64,000 bases of DNA, taken from NCBI GenBank assembly GCA_012656075.1, contig JAAKBF010000062.1:248001-312000 (forward strand). Direction: 5' to 3'. Position 1 is the stretch's first letter, and each line of letters begins with the position of its first letter. This DNA comes from Phytophthora hibernalis (taxonomy: Eukaryota > Oomycota > Peronosporomycetes > Peronosporales > Peronosporaceae). Below the pieces are notes generated by a model. It did not search any database. It was given only the letters and a program-made list of their open reading frames with translations, and was not told where the DNA came from. Below, one piece after another: positions 1-9,339 of the stretch. The translations under genes and the position numbers were made by a program.

Positions 1-80
1 GTTTCGCTTTTTGTGTGGTTGTGGTGTGCGAGCGAACGTCCAATCGCTGTAGCCAGCTTCGGCGGGCCAGGAACCACCGA

Positions 81-95
81 CTCATTACGCAATTT
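81..95 (+). promoter_or_regulatory. Oomycete Inr/FPR core promoter of the first gene
   Basis: The bases CTCATTACGCAATTT match the oomycete initiator plus flanking promoter region consensus (GCTCATTYYNCAWTTT) at all but the first position. It lies about 95-110 bases before the first downstream ATG (190), and there is no ATG in between, so transcription probably starts within this motif and ATG 190 is the natural start codon. Confidence 0.6.
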
Positions 96-189
96 ACACA
101 GCTTCGGCCACTCCACAGCTCCAGCGGTTCGCCCCGCTACCAGTACTATTCCCGCCCAGGACGACCCAGCGCCTCGATCTAATAACACC

Positions 190-838
190 ATGAGCTTCTC
201 CTGCGTCGTGCCCGTCTCACCCGTAGCCGCGCTCAAGCGCGCGCAGCGCAGACGACGACCTGCGCCTCCTCAAGGTCAGCAAGCAGGCCAGCGACGCGTC
301 TCCGCACTCGCCGCGCGCCGTGGTCGCCGCCGTGTTGGCCCCGCGCCAGCAGCAGCAGCTCCGCCAGTTGCAGATGCAGCAGCAGGAGGCCGTGTCGCCC
401 TTCGTGCTGGCGTGCGGCAACATCCGCTACGCCATCACGTTCATCCAGAACTCGCGTCGCCACGCACTGGCGCTGTGTCTACAGAACCAATGGGAGCGCG
501 CGCTCACTGTGCTCGAGAAGATCGAGCGCGCCAACGACAAGATCTCGCGCCAGCGCCGCACCAAGGTGCGCGAGCAGGCCAACGCCAACGCCGACTGCGT
601 GTTCGACGCGCAGGCCATGCCCGCGCATCCTCCGCAGGTGCCATCACCTGTGAAGAAGGTGTGCAAACCCAAGAGGCGCGTACGATTCAATGAACAAGTG
701 CAAGTCGCCGACGCTGGCGTGGTCGACCGCTCGCCCGCCCCCATGCCTATGCTCATGAGAGACGAGATCCTCGTGCTGCGTGCATCGCGCCCCATCCCGC
801 TCCGCAACTTCTCCGAGTTCTGGAGCTCCTCGTCGTAG
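190..838 (+). CDS. Small basic protein with RVRF (PP1-docking-like) motif; apparent frameshift near the start
   Basis: I do not recognise the family. The convincing reading frame runs from about 226 to the TAG at 836-838; its first ATG is at 320 and gives 172 residues. The segment includes a glutamine-rich stretch (residues 10-22), a helical region around residues 33-75 that resembles a tandem-helix or MIT-like fold, and a basic patch with RVRF at residues 120-123, the RVxF pattern used to dock protein phosphatase 1. The first ATG after the promoter motif, at 190, is in another frame (begins MSFSC), so either one base is extra or missing between about 205 and 240, or translation starts at 320. 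The frame-2 sequence between 226 and 320 (SSARSADDDLRLLKV) looks protein-like, which favours a start at 190 plus an indel. Function is unknown; the PP1 link is inference from the motif alone. Confidence 0.6.
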
Positions 839-1046
839 ACTTTTATTTCCGTCTGTACCGTGAGTGCATTACGTCTGTAGCATCACTATTTATTGCCATG
901 ACACAATACAACCATATATCGTGGCATCTCCGCCGACAACAACCTATTTGCTCCGTTCTTCTCTTCAGCCTGGTCTCAACGACTGTAGCTAATCGACTGA
1001 AGCGAACTTGACGTTCGGGTACCGCAAGGCGACGAAATCAGCCACC

Positions 1047-2033
1047 TCAGCACCCGAGCACCGTCTTCTCCTGGAGCGATGGCGGCAGACGCGTCCGGAT
1101 GCACTCGGCCAGCTCTTCGGCGTTGTAGCGCGCCGAGAAGTGGACCAACACGAGCGTACCCACCTGCTGGAACAAGTGCTCGTGGCTGGCGAGCTACAGC
1201 GGCATGACGACCACAGCAAAAGCATCGATTCAGTTGAAGACAACGTCGCGCATTGCAGAACTGAAACGCACCTGGTCGAGGTGCATGTGTCCGCGGTCGA
1301 CGGCGTCTTGAACGGACTTGCCGTCATCCGCGTAGGTGGCCTGTGAGTTGCACAAATTAGTCAAGTGCCTCTTATTCCGTACAGTACAGCGCTGCACCTC
1401 GGTGATGAGCACTTTCACGTGCAGCAAGTCCTTGGCACGCTCGTCACCATCTGCCGATGTGAAGGCCTCGATGGTGGTGTCGCCCGTGTACGCGATTTCG
1501 GGCGTCAGCTCTGCACTCGTGATCTCGTGACCCGAACGTTTAAGAGCCGCAATCTCCTGACCTGGTAGATGTCTGTACTCTGGTTTCAACCGGTTCTTCT
1601 TCTCGTACATAATGAAGCCGAGACTGGGCACGCGGTGCTTCGTGGGCACAGCACGCACCATGTACTTGGGCGAGATGTGAACCTCGTCGAACGCCTGTTG
1701 TGGCACAAGTCGAGCGGGGAATGGCTCTTCGCCCTGCATGGCCGCTGTGCTCTGCAAAATGCTCTCCAGGTGGGGAACTAGGTGAGCAGGTACGAAATAC
1801 TGCGCCGGCTTCTGCTTCTGCAGCGCTCGCCGTGCAGCATGCGCCACCAACGCACCGATGTGGTCAATGTGGCCGTGTGTGATGAACACGTGCGATTTAC
1901 TAACCACGCGGTCAATGAGGCAACCCAGGTCGAACGCTATGTCAATGGAGTCCACGTAGCAGCAGGATTCGATGCCGGCAACGCAGCGCACGTGCAGCGT
2001 GTAGCCCTCGGCCACCACCACTTTTGATGCCAT
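1047..2033 (-). CDS. tRNase Z, short form (metallo-beta-lactamase fold), two introns
   Basis: Ribonuclease Z cleaves the 3' trailer from precursor tRNAs. Exon 1 is 2033-1398, exon 2 is 1340-1242 and exon 3 is 1193-1047, giving 293 residues, close to the about 280 of plant short-form enzymes. The zinc site HxHxDH is HGHIDH at residues 53-58; the aspartate loop YTGD ends at residue 185; RGHMHL at 228-233 supplies further ligands; and the family's C-terminal HFSxRY signature is HFSARY at 263-268. The first intron (1397-1341, 57 nt) has GT-AG ends and a CTAAT branch-like motif, and removing it joins ITE to ATYADD as in the family's TExTxxDD motif. The second (1241-1194, 48 nt; or 51 nt with the donor three bases earlier) contains a stop, and its removal restores the C-terminus. 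It is transcribed divergently from the transporter gene. Intron ends are inferred from frame and family motifs. Confidence 0.88.
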
Positions 2034-2731
2034 TCACATTGTCATTTTTGCGTACCCAAGAGGATGTACCGTGGCTGCCAGAGATCGGTATTGATATATA
2101 CCGTAGCAGACGTTACATAAAGCCTGTACAAAGTTGAAGTGGGCTCCACTCATGGAGTGCTGTGAAGATGAACTGCTGCCAACATGCTACAAGAATCTAA
2201 ATACCACTGCAATGGTGAAGACCTAATTGATAATGGGATTGTGCCAGTGTATCAGCACAATTCTGCATGCAAACCATAAAGCTCACTATGTGACACAGTT
2301 CTTGATCCTGTTGCCAACGTCTCGCGTGTGGCGACGTCGCAAGGTCGGTAATGAAAGGCCTTCTTCACGGTTGGCGCATACATTCGAGCATGCTGTATCC
2401 ACCCGCGCGCGTTCAGAGGGAGCTTCTCGTCAGCTCCAAGACCTACTCGAACAAAACCTCGTCCTTGCTCTCTTGCGGTTCACCTGGCGAACTTCACCCC
2501 AAAGCACGCGAACCATGTTGTGGCAAGGCATGTCATACACATTGCATAAGTTACTCTGATTCCACGCATTGGCCAACACGTCGTCAATGTTTTTGCCTTG
2601 ACTGCACTGCTTCAGCTTCCCACGGTCTCTTGTACCTTTTGACTTGCCTTCACTATACATGTCTCGGTCATTGGCGTGGGATCCGACAAGTTCTCCGTGT
2701 CATTCCTCGACTTGCTGCTCACCAAATTGCG
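2034..2731. other. Divergent intergenic region
   Basis: This 698-base gap separates the tRNase Z start and the transporter start and should hold both promoters. Just before ATG 2732 the bases TGCTCACCAAATTG partly fit the oomycete initiator. An open frame runs through 2351-2731 in phase with the transporter but looks non-coding. I see no other gene here. Confidence 0.4.
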
Positions 2732-4312
2732 ATGGCGCTATCCTCTTCGACACGGCCGCGTCGCATCGCGCCCAGACGCATCGCGCTGGTGCTGGCCGTG
2801 TGTGCGTCCGATCTGCTGCTCACGGGCCTCGTCTTCGGCTGGGCGCCGCTACTGCTGCTGCTACAGGAGGAAGGCCAATACCACGAGCTCTGCTCTGACC
2901 CAAGCGAATCCACGTGCGTGGTTCAAGAGAACCGTCTCAACCTCGTGTTTGCAGTGGCTTCCGTGGCCATGAACGCCGGTGCACTGCCCGTGGGTGTGTT
3001 CCTGGACCGTGCAGGACCCCGCGTGACCATCGCACTCGCTGCTATCATCGAAGTCTCAGGCCTGACAATGCTGGCGCTCGCCGACTCGCAAACCTTCGAC
3101 GTGTTTGTACCTGCCTACGTGCTCATTGCATTCGGAGGCTGCATCACCATGATGTCTTCCTACCCGGCCAGCTTCCTCATCATGCGCTACCAGACTGCGA
3201 TCCTCGCGGCCATCAGCTGTCTCTTCGACGGCAGCAGCGTCGTGTTTCTCGTGCTGTACGCCGCTCACGAACGGTTCGGCTGGTCTCGAAGGCAGTTGTT
3301 CTTGGCTCTCGCTGTTGTCTCGGCGGTTGTCTACTTGGTGCTCATTTTCCTCTGGGGACTCAACGAGAAGAGCTTGCGACCGAAACGCAAAGCCGGTGGC
3401 AATGATAATGGAGTGGTAGTGTCCACACCGCAAAACGAGCAATTGCTGGTGAACGGGAAGGCGAATGATAGTGAGTACGGAAGTGTGGAGCTGGAGAAGA
3501 TCACGCCCAAGCAGATCCCGTCCATGCCTACCGTGATGAAGGATGATGCAGCGTTCCGACTTGTAGATGTTGCCATCACCAAGCAGATGAAGTCGTTCGA
3601 GTTTGCATATATTGTGGTGTATGCGGCTGTGCAAGTGCTGCGCGCGACGATTTATATCGGCACGGCGAACAAGCTGCTGGACAACTACGGCGACCGAGAG
3701 CACGGCTACCTGTACACCAAGGTGTTCAGCTTTGTGCTTCCGATGGGCTTTTTGTTCGTGCCGTCCATCGACTATCTTGTGGAGACCCGCGGGTTGTCGA
3801 GAGCGCTGCTGTTCACGAATGTACTGGGCGTGCTCTACAACGTGCTGGAGCTGGTGCCGAGCCTCCCGGTGCAGTGCGTGGCTTTCTTCCTCTTCACAGC
3901 ATTTCGTGCGTTCCTGTATGCGATTATCTCAGCGTTCACCGCGAAGACGTTTGGTCTCAAGAACATGGGCTCGCTCATGGGCATCATCTTCTCGATCGGT
4001 TCGATCATCAGTCTGGCCGAGTACCCGGCGGTGTACATCTCCAATTCGCTATTTGGCGGAGATCTGACGGCGTTAAACGCGGCGTCACTGCTGTCCTGCG
4101 TGCTCATGATCCCACTGACGATGTATCTGCGCAAGTACGAACACGTCCGCGAGAAGAAGCGCCGCGAGGAGATTGCTCTCGAAAACGGCGTCGAACACAA
4201 CCATGGCGAGCGCGAGACGTACTCCTCTCTCATGGATACACCAGCACTCGGCATGACCTTTCTGCGGTCCCCAGGCAACGCACCACACAACGACCCGTTC
4301 TCGCCTGAGTGA
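2732..4312 (+). CDS. Major facilitator superfamily transporter, SLC43/FMP42-like
   Basis: A 526-residue integral membrane protein with about 12 hydrophobic segments in two blocks (residues 17-210 and 290-465) separated by a charged cytoplasmic loop (about 211-288), the usual MFS layout. Between membrane segments 2 and 3 is GVFLDRAGPRV (residues 88-98), a version of MFS motif A. Overall it resembles the SLC43 / fungal FMP42 group; animal SLC43 members carry large neutral amino acids, but substrate here is not shown by the sequence. The N-terminus is short and basic (MALSSSTRPRRIAPRR) before the first membrane helix, which supports ATG 2732; the frame is open upstream to 2351 but that part has no family-like features. 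The C-terminal tail (about 466-526) is hydrophilic and probably cytoplasmic. Codon use is GC-rich at third positions, as in the neighbouring genes and unlike the transposons that follow. Confidence 0.85.
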   Translation: MALSSSTRPRRIAPRRIALVLAVCASDLLLTGLVFGWAPLLLLLQEEGQYHELCSDPSESTCVVQENRLNLVFAVASVAMNAGALPVGVFLDRAGPRVTIALAAIIEVSGLTMLALADSQTFDVFVPAYVLIAFGGCITMMSSYPASFLIMRYQTAILAAISCLFDGSSVVFLVLYAAHERFGWSRRQLFLALAVVSAVVYLVLIFLWGLNEKSLRPKRKAGGNDNGVVVSTPQNEQLLVNGKANDSEYGSVELEKITPKQIPSMPTVMKDDAAFRLVDVAITKQMKSFEFAYIVVYAAVQVLRATIYIGTANKLLDNYGDREHGYLYTKVFSFVLPMGFLFVPSIDYLVETRGLSRALLFTNVLGVLYNVLELVPSLPVQCVAFFLFTAFRAFLYAIISAFTAKTFGLKNMGSLMGIIFSIGSIISLAEYPAVYISNSLFGGDLTALNAASLLSCVLMIPLTMYLRKYEHVREKKRREEIALENGVEHNHGERETYSSLMDTPALGMTFLRSPGNAPHNDPFSPE

Positions 4313-4939
4313 GTAGCAGTAGCCTACCCAGTAGAAGGTATTGCAATAACGTTAAGGCAGAGTTCGTTGAGTATTTTAATGCTGGAAAATAAATTCGGGA
4401 ATCACCGGAAAACAGCTTCCTGTTTACAGTTTAAAACAGGAAGGTGCTCGGATGCCCGTCAGGTCTCGTCTGACGAGTCGTCTCGCCCAAGACGCTTTAT
4501 TTCACTTCCTTGGGCATGCACCGGCAGCTTAGAGCTTTCTAATCAGCCCGCGCATCGTTTTGGTTTACCTAGAGCTTTTGATCCTCTCAAGACTCTTCAC
4601 TTTCAGGATTTGAGTGTCATGACACCCGTCCTCGAAATGTTGCAATCATTCGGTATCACTTTAGCAACACGATTGCTGAGCTCAGCTGTTTCATGCGAAG
4701 TCGTCTGTAGATTCCCGACTTCTGTCTGTACCAGTACATTACCGGCCGTTTGCAACCGGTCGGAAGCGTGGTCAATACGGCTTCAACAAGGAGGGGTGCA
4801 GTTTGCAACTTAGGCTGCATCCACAGATGCAAAATTTCACCGGGTTTGCAACCTGATTCGATACAAAAGCAAGTTATGGCAGAGGGGTTGCAAACTGAAA
4901 AGTCGTGAGCACTATCCAAAACAGATCGCTCCACACGCA
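4313..4939. other. Non-coding stretch between transporter gene and Crypton remnant
   Basis: Contains the 3' flank of the transporter and, from about 4,700, sequence repeating the phrase TTTGCAAC / GTTGCAAAC. No convincing reading frame; it may be the 5' flank of the Crypton. Confidence 0.35.
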
Positions 4940-5990
4940 GTGACAATGAATCGATACAAGGCAGAGCTGGCGAAGTTCATGGCGTTTAATGACGGCGTGG
5001 AGTACGCCTCTGATCACACTTTTACCACTGAAGTGCTGCTGCTCATCACCCCAGGCGATTTATGCCGCTGGATGAACAAGCGAGCGTATGGGGATCCTGA
5101 GCCGAGCGAAGACATGAAACCAGTTAATGCCCGATCAAGTACGCTGGAGTTTGCCAAGAAAGCCATTCGTCGTTCATGCCGCGCATCAACGCGCCATGGG
5201 ACCCCGTGACGGCACAGGGAAACCCGACTCGTTCGGATGCGGTGAACAAGCTCATAAAAAAGTCAAGCGCTGTGAAGTACGACGCGAGGGCGTTGATTCC
5301 AATGCCCGACCCCCAATTGAATTTGATGAATTTGTAAACTTGTTGGAGCTTGTGCATTCAGAACAAGAATGCGGCGGGGCCAAGTTCAAGGTTGGAAGCG
5401 TGTTGACACTTCAGTGGCATATACTGGCACGGATTGACGACATGATGAAGCTGCAGTTCAACAACTTCACGCCGAACGCGCAGTTCCCTTCCACCAAGTG
5501 CGGTGGTCGAAGAACATTTCGGAGGAAAGGGATGCACCAGAGCAAATTGTTTTTAGCAGTTTGGACCCCGCATTTGCGCGCTACTCAACCTCGCCGTCTA
5601 CATTGAGACCGCAACAAACGTGATGAGATCGGAGTTCATTTACGGCAACCCACATGATGGTGACCGGGCAGTTAGGCGATTCATACAAGATTTTTTTGAC
5701 AAGCCAGCGTTCAAAAAGGTCAAGGACGGGAAATTAGGTACACATAGTCTTCGCAAGGGTGCTTCCACCTACTGCAGCCGATGCGGCATCTCGAAACAAA
5801 TTCGCGTATTCCAGGCGAAAACATTTCTGGGACGTGGTGGCAAACCTTATTCGTTCTGGTTACACGAGCGACTCCGCGATCGATAAAGTCTACGCGGTGT
5901 ACGACAGGCAACTGTCTGTGTCGAGCATCCTTTGTGGCCTCCGGGTGGACAAAAGGCGTGGATGATACCCGAGCCTACGAATCAACGCGT
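4940..5990 (+). pseudogene. Crypton tyrosine recombinase, decayed
   Basis: Cryptons move by a tyrosine recombinase rather than a DDE transposase. Fragments in all three frames keep the family order: N-terminal part MTMNRYKAELAKF at 4940, then RSSTLEFAKKAI around 5139-5174, then in a shifted frame SFMPRINAPWDPV and GNPTRSDAVNKLIKK to about 5265, then FDEFVNLLELVHSEQE, LARIDDMMKL (catalytic arginine region, about 5430) and GTHSLRKGAST (second catalytic box, HxLR, about 5740), then SILCGL near 5930. At least four frame changes are needed, so it is dead. The catalytic tyrosine is not clearly placed. Cryptons lack terminal inverted repeats, so I cannot mark the ends. The order and spacing of motifs make the family call fairly secure. 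Confidence 0.75.
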
Positions 5991-6397
5991 TGACATGCAT
6001 AATATTGGCCAATTGATATACATTCTACGCTTAATATCAACCCATCATAGTAAGGTTGCAAGCTGTGTTGCACAAATTGCGTGTATTTATACAGTACCGG
6101 TATTATTAGATTGCCATTGCTGGTTCAAAAGAGCACAAAGACAGTGGATTTGTGCAAATCTCGCCGAGGTGAAGCCAACCATCATCTTACTTTCAATAAA
6201 AAGTTAATATTGTTGTCACAAGATCAATTCAAAAGTTCGACTTTCTCCGATAAAAATCGTACACCATAATTAGTCAGGGTCATACTAATTAGAGTGAAAG
6301 GTGTACCCATCTCTTCGGGAAATTTTTATCGTCCGTGGTGTCACGAAAAAGTACAGAAGCATGACTAAATTCGAAGCACGACTAATTAGAGTGAACA
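5991..6397. other. AT-rich non-coding stretch with a short direct repeat
   Basis: The phrase ACTAATTAGAGTGAA occurs twice (about 6285 and 6380), and ACTAATTAG-like words recur, suggesting a small degenerate repeat. No coding sequence is visible. Confidence 0.35.
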
Positions 6398-6597
6398 ATG
6401 TACACACCGATCTGATTCGTCTGGCGCAATCATTCCAATACGCAATCAGGTGCAATCATTTGAACACGCGATCTGGCAATGTGCGATCTGCCAATACATG
6501 ATGCACCACGTTTTCGGCAGGGCGGACCATATCAAAGGTGCAAACTCGATAAGCTAGGGAGAAAACCGAAGAGATTGCAGTACTGATATTTATTAAC

Positions 6598-7690
6598 CTA
6601 ATCCAGTACAAATAGAAGATCCATCTTTGACACTATACCTATGTGGAACCAACAGTGTCTAATAGTTCGCGATGATACGTTGCTCCATCCTTCCGAACAC
6701 CACTTTATAGCTCTGTAGATGCCAATAGGTGCGTACGGTGTACCATTATAGAACATGTCGAGCTCTGCCTCTTGCTTCTTAGTCTGGTAGTGGTCCTTAA
6801 GGCTTTTGATGATGCCTTGATCCATCGGCTGCAGCGCTGCTGTGGTGTTAGGCGGTAGCTTACGAATTACCACGTTTGACAGCTCGACTGGCTCATCGTT
6901 ATGAGACGACACGTTGTCAATTAGGAGGAGCACGTGCCGTTGCTGCGACCGCATACTCTCGTTGAGCTGTTCCAGCCATTCACAATACCGGGTGGTATTC
7001 ACCCAGGCTTTTGCAGTACTTGTGTAGGTAGCGCCAGTCTCGGCGAACACATCGCGATTCTTCAACGGCCGCAGCACCTTGGCCTTCCCGATGAAGTGAA
7101 GAGGGAGCTGGTCGGTTCCATCAGCGTTAGTAGCCACGCACACTGTGATTCGCTCCTTGCTCTGCTTCTTCCCTTCTCCGTTTTGTCTACAGTCAGCGAA
7201 CCCTTAGGCTCTCACCGATAGAAAAATGACGTTTCATCCATGCTGTAAACGTCACGAGAATGGTACTTGACGACAGCACCCTGAAGTCCCTTCTGCCTTC
7301 GGTCACTACTTGCTCATCCAGCGAGCCACCTTCGCCGTGACGCAGCGAAAACCACAGACCAGTAAGCGATACAGCCACCGACGGCTAGGTACAGTGCCGT
7401 TGGGTAGCTGTACACCTTCACGTTGAGCTATCCCAATCACAGTTGCTCGGGCGATGGTGGCGTTGGCGTGCCATGCCTTGTACTCGTCGATCTTCTGCAC
7501 GAGCCGATTGTCTGTAGCACGTAGAGGGAGGAGCAGTGTCGCTTGCGGGCGTGGTGAGCTTCTGGGACGTCGTCGTAGTGATTCCTTGAACGGTAGAGCG
7601 TTTGACGGGTGCTTGAAAGTGCAGGGCGGCCCAGTTAGCGAGGACAATTTGAGACCAGATTGGCTCAGCCTCAGCTTTCTCACACAAAGT
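6598..7690 (-). pseudogene. DDE transposase of the pogo / CENP-B (Tigger-like) family, decayed
   Basis: Read on the minus strand from about 7690: a CENP-B-type DNA-binding segment ending WLYRLLVCGF (about 7345), then MDETSFFYR (first catalytic Asp, about 7225) followed at once by a TGA, then from 7143 an open frame with TNADGTDQLPLHFIGKAKV, VLLLIDNVSSH (second Asp, about 6910) and LPPNTTAALQPMDQGIIKSL (third Asp, about 6835), the hallmark of DDE_1 superfamily transposases. At least one stop and two frame changes separate the parts, so it is inactive. The last 181 residues form a clean open frame. Confidence 0.8.
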
Positions 7691-8430
7691 GCGTTTTTCA
7701 GCGAGGGTTAAGTGTGGTGTTGTGATTCACAGAAAACGTCGTTAGTTCGGCTTCCACGCAATAGCACAACAATTCGCCGAGTCAGGTCGGCGATGTTGGG
7801 CTTGCGCAGGGTTCCTGTCGGTTCCCTTTGCGGTTCGCCCCAGCCGGGGTTCAGTTGAGTGTTGTTTCCGACGGGTACCAAGCCCCAAACTCTCCAGAGA
7901 CTCGCCTGAGCGGGGCAGTCTCCGTGCAAACCCTGTGCCCTCCACCAAAGGATGGACGGCAGCGCGCTAGCGCGTTTACAGGTCACCAGGCGCAGATTAG
8001 GAGGTTACGGTGTCCTGGGTTGTGCAGACCCACCGGCTCGTCGAATCGACGAGGCTTGTCTTCGCTTGGTAGCGAGAAGTGCCCACCCCGGGCCAACCTT
8101 GATCTCTTGGCGCTACCAGACGGCTCCCCTACAAGCTATGCCTCTCGGGGAACGATGGCAGACATAATCCAGCCCACGCAAGGACTTACCGGAAAAGTGT
8201 ACGCTGTTCTTGGACTTAGAAGATTCTGCTCTGATTGTTATCTCTATATCTTCGGAGAGCCCCTTCGGGCTCTTCCCTATGTTCTTCTATCGGTCCTATA
8301 CAACTATCTAATGAAATGGAGTCGGTACAGATCTCCCTGCGACTCTTCGCTCAGCTCCGTCCCTTGATGTCGAGCTGTTTCTTACCTTACGGCGACTCTT
8401 CGCCCAGATCCTGATTTATCCCTTCAGGCA
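7691..8430. other. GC-rich interior of the pogo-like region, no recognisable gene
   Basis: This stretch reads open in several frames but with no recognisable protein. It has LTR-like features (for instance a run from TGTACGCTG near 8198) and could be a solo LTR of an unrelated element, but no second copy or target duplication is visible. Confidence 0.3.
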
Positions 8431-8433
8431 TAT

Positions 8434-8545
8434 TCTCGCCAAGTCGACTTTCGCCGAGTCCAGCTTTCGCCGAGTCCAACCTTCGCCGAGTCGATTATCG
8501 CCGAGCCCGTCCATCGCTGAGTCCGTCCTTCGCTGAGTCCGGCTA
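8434..8545. repeat. Degenerate short tandem repeat (unit about TCGCCGAGTCC plus 3-4 bases)
   Basis: Seven to eight imperfect copies of a 14-16 base unit built on TCGCCGAGTC follow one another, drifting to TCGCTGAGTCC at the right end. A second small repeat (GCGATGTATCCACTTGG, twice) follows at about 8581-8642. Confidence 0.7.
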
Positions 8546-8961
8546 AGTGCGGTTCCTGATTAAGTCCGTTCCCTGTTGAGTGCGATGTATCCACTTGGCG
8601 GTGTATCCACTTGATCCTCTTGAGTGCGATGTATCCACTTGGTCTAGCTTAGGCATCCCTAGTGTAGGGTTACCCAAAATCTGGATTTCCCTACACCACA
8701 TAAGATGTAGTACGCGGATGGACGACGCGCCATTGCAGGTTGAGGTTAAAATTAAAGTTAAAGTGAGCATTTGTATTCGAGTGGCCCGCACCAAGATTTG
8801 AAGTGGAGCAGCCACGGCGTGTCATCCCTCCTCGAGGAGAAAACGTTGAGGTTAATTCGACAATGGTGATGGGCAACTCAATTGCGCATTTCCTGGGCGT
8901 CATCATTATATTTGACAGGTTATCGAGAGGTACCAGTGCCGAAAACGAGGTGCACCACTGT

Positions 8962-9165
8962 AGGTGATCTGCCGAATGCGATCTGCCAAGGTGCGATCTG
9001 CTAATACGCGATCTGCGGGGTTGATCTGGGCAATCATTTCGGTATGGGCGATATGTGATCGCACGTTCCGAAATGATTGCTCCAGATCATCCCGCAGATC
9101 GCATATTAGCAGATCGCATATTATTATAGCAGATCGCACCTTGGCAGATCGCATTCGGCAGATCG
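8962..9165. repeat. Imperfect palindrome of GCGATCTGC words
   Basis: The left half (about 8968-9053) carries CGATCTGC words followed by CAATCATTTCGG; the right half (about 9066-9165) repeats them as reverse complements, including CCGAAATGATTG and GCAGATCGCA. The transcript would fold into a long hairpin. The same words occur at 6460-6497, so it is probably part of the terminal repeat of the pogo-like element. Confidence 0.7.
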
Positions 9166-9339
9166 TTGACAGATCGCGTGTCAAAATGATTGCACCTGAT
9201 TGCGTATTGGAATGGTTGCTCCAGACGAACCAGATCGATGTGTACCCATTTGTTGGTACACCGGTCAGGTCTCGTCCAGATGTCACATAACCGGATGTAA
9301 CCAGACACAGCTGCAGCTCTCGGGTCGCGATCCATCAAT

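Larger units (their letters stand above)
6398..9248. mobile_element. pogo/CENP-B-like transposon region with nested inverted ends
   Basis: Two sets of inverted ends enclose a transposase on the minus strand. The inner pair is TGCACCACGTTTTCGGCA at 6502-6519 and its complement (17 of 18 identical) at 8937-8954. The outer pair, about 85 bases long, is 6398-6490 against about 9165-9248 (shared words include the reverse complement of TTGGAATG and of CAATCAGGTGCAATCATTT). This suggests one element inserted into, or derived from, another that shares its ends. I found no clean target duplication. Confidence 0.6.

Noticed and set aside
13..693. 226-codon frame at the left edge
   Set aside because: Arginine/alanine-rich translation typical of a shadow frame over the gene at 226-838; only its part from ATG 190 to about 235 may be real.
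989..1346. Other frames across the 3' part of the tRNase Z gene
   Set aside because: They are shadows; the family motif HFSARY is in the spliced frame.
2351..2731. N-terminal extension of the MFS transporter by 127 codons
   Set aside because: The frame is open but cysteine-rich and irregular, unlike any MFS N-terminus; the basic start followed by the first membrane helix fits ATG 2732.
3056..3703. 215-codon minus-strand frame across the transporter
   Set aside because: Reverse shadow of a well-supported gene with no family resemblance.
7691..8430. rRNA or tRNA gene in the GC-rich stretch
   Set aside because: No conserved rRNA core phrases and no tRNA A/B box with a foldable cloverleaf could be found. 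No tRNA was found anywhere in the window.
8434..8545. Possible CRISPR-like array
   Set aside because: Units are adjacent with no spacers and degenerate; the genome is eukaryotic.
6502..8954. TA target duplication for the pogo-like element
   Set aside because: The bases flanking the inner inverted ends do not show TA on both sides.
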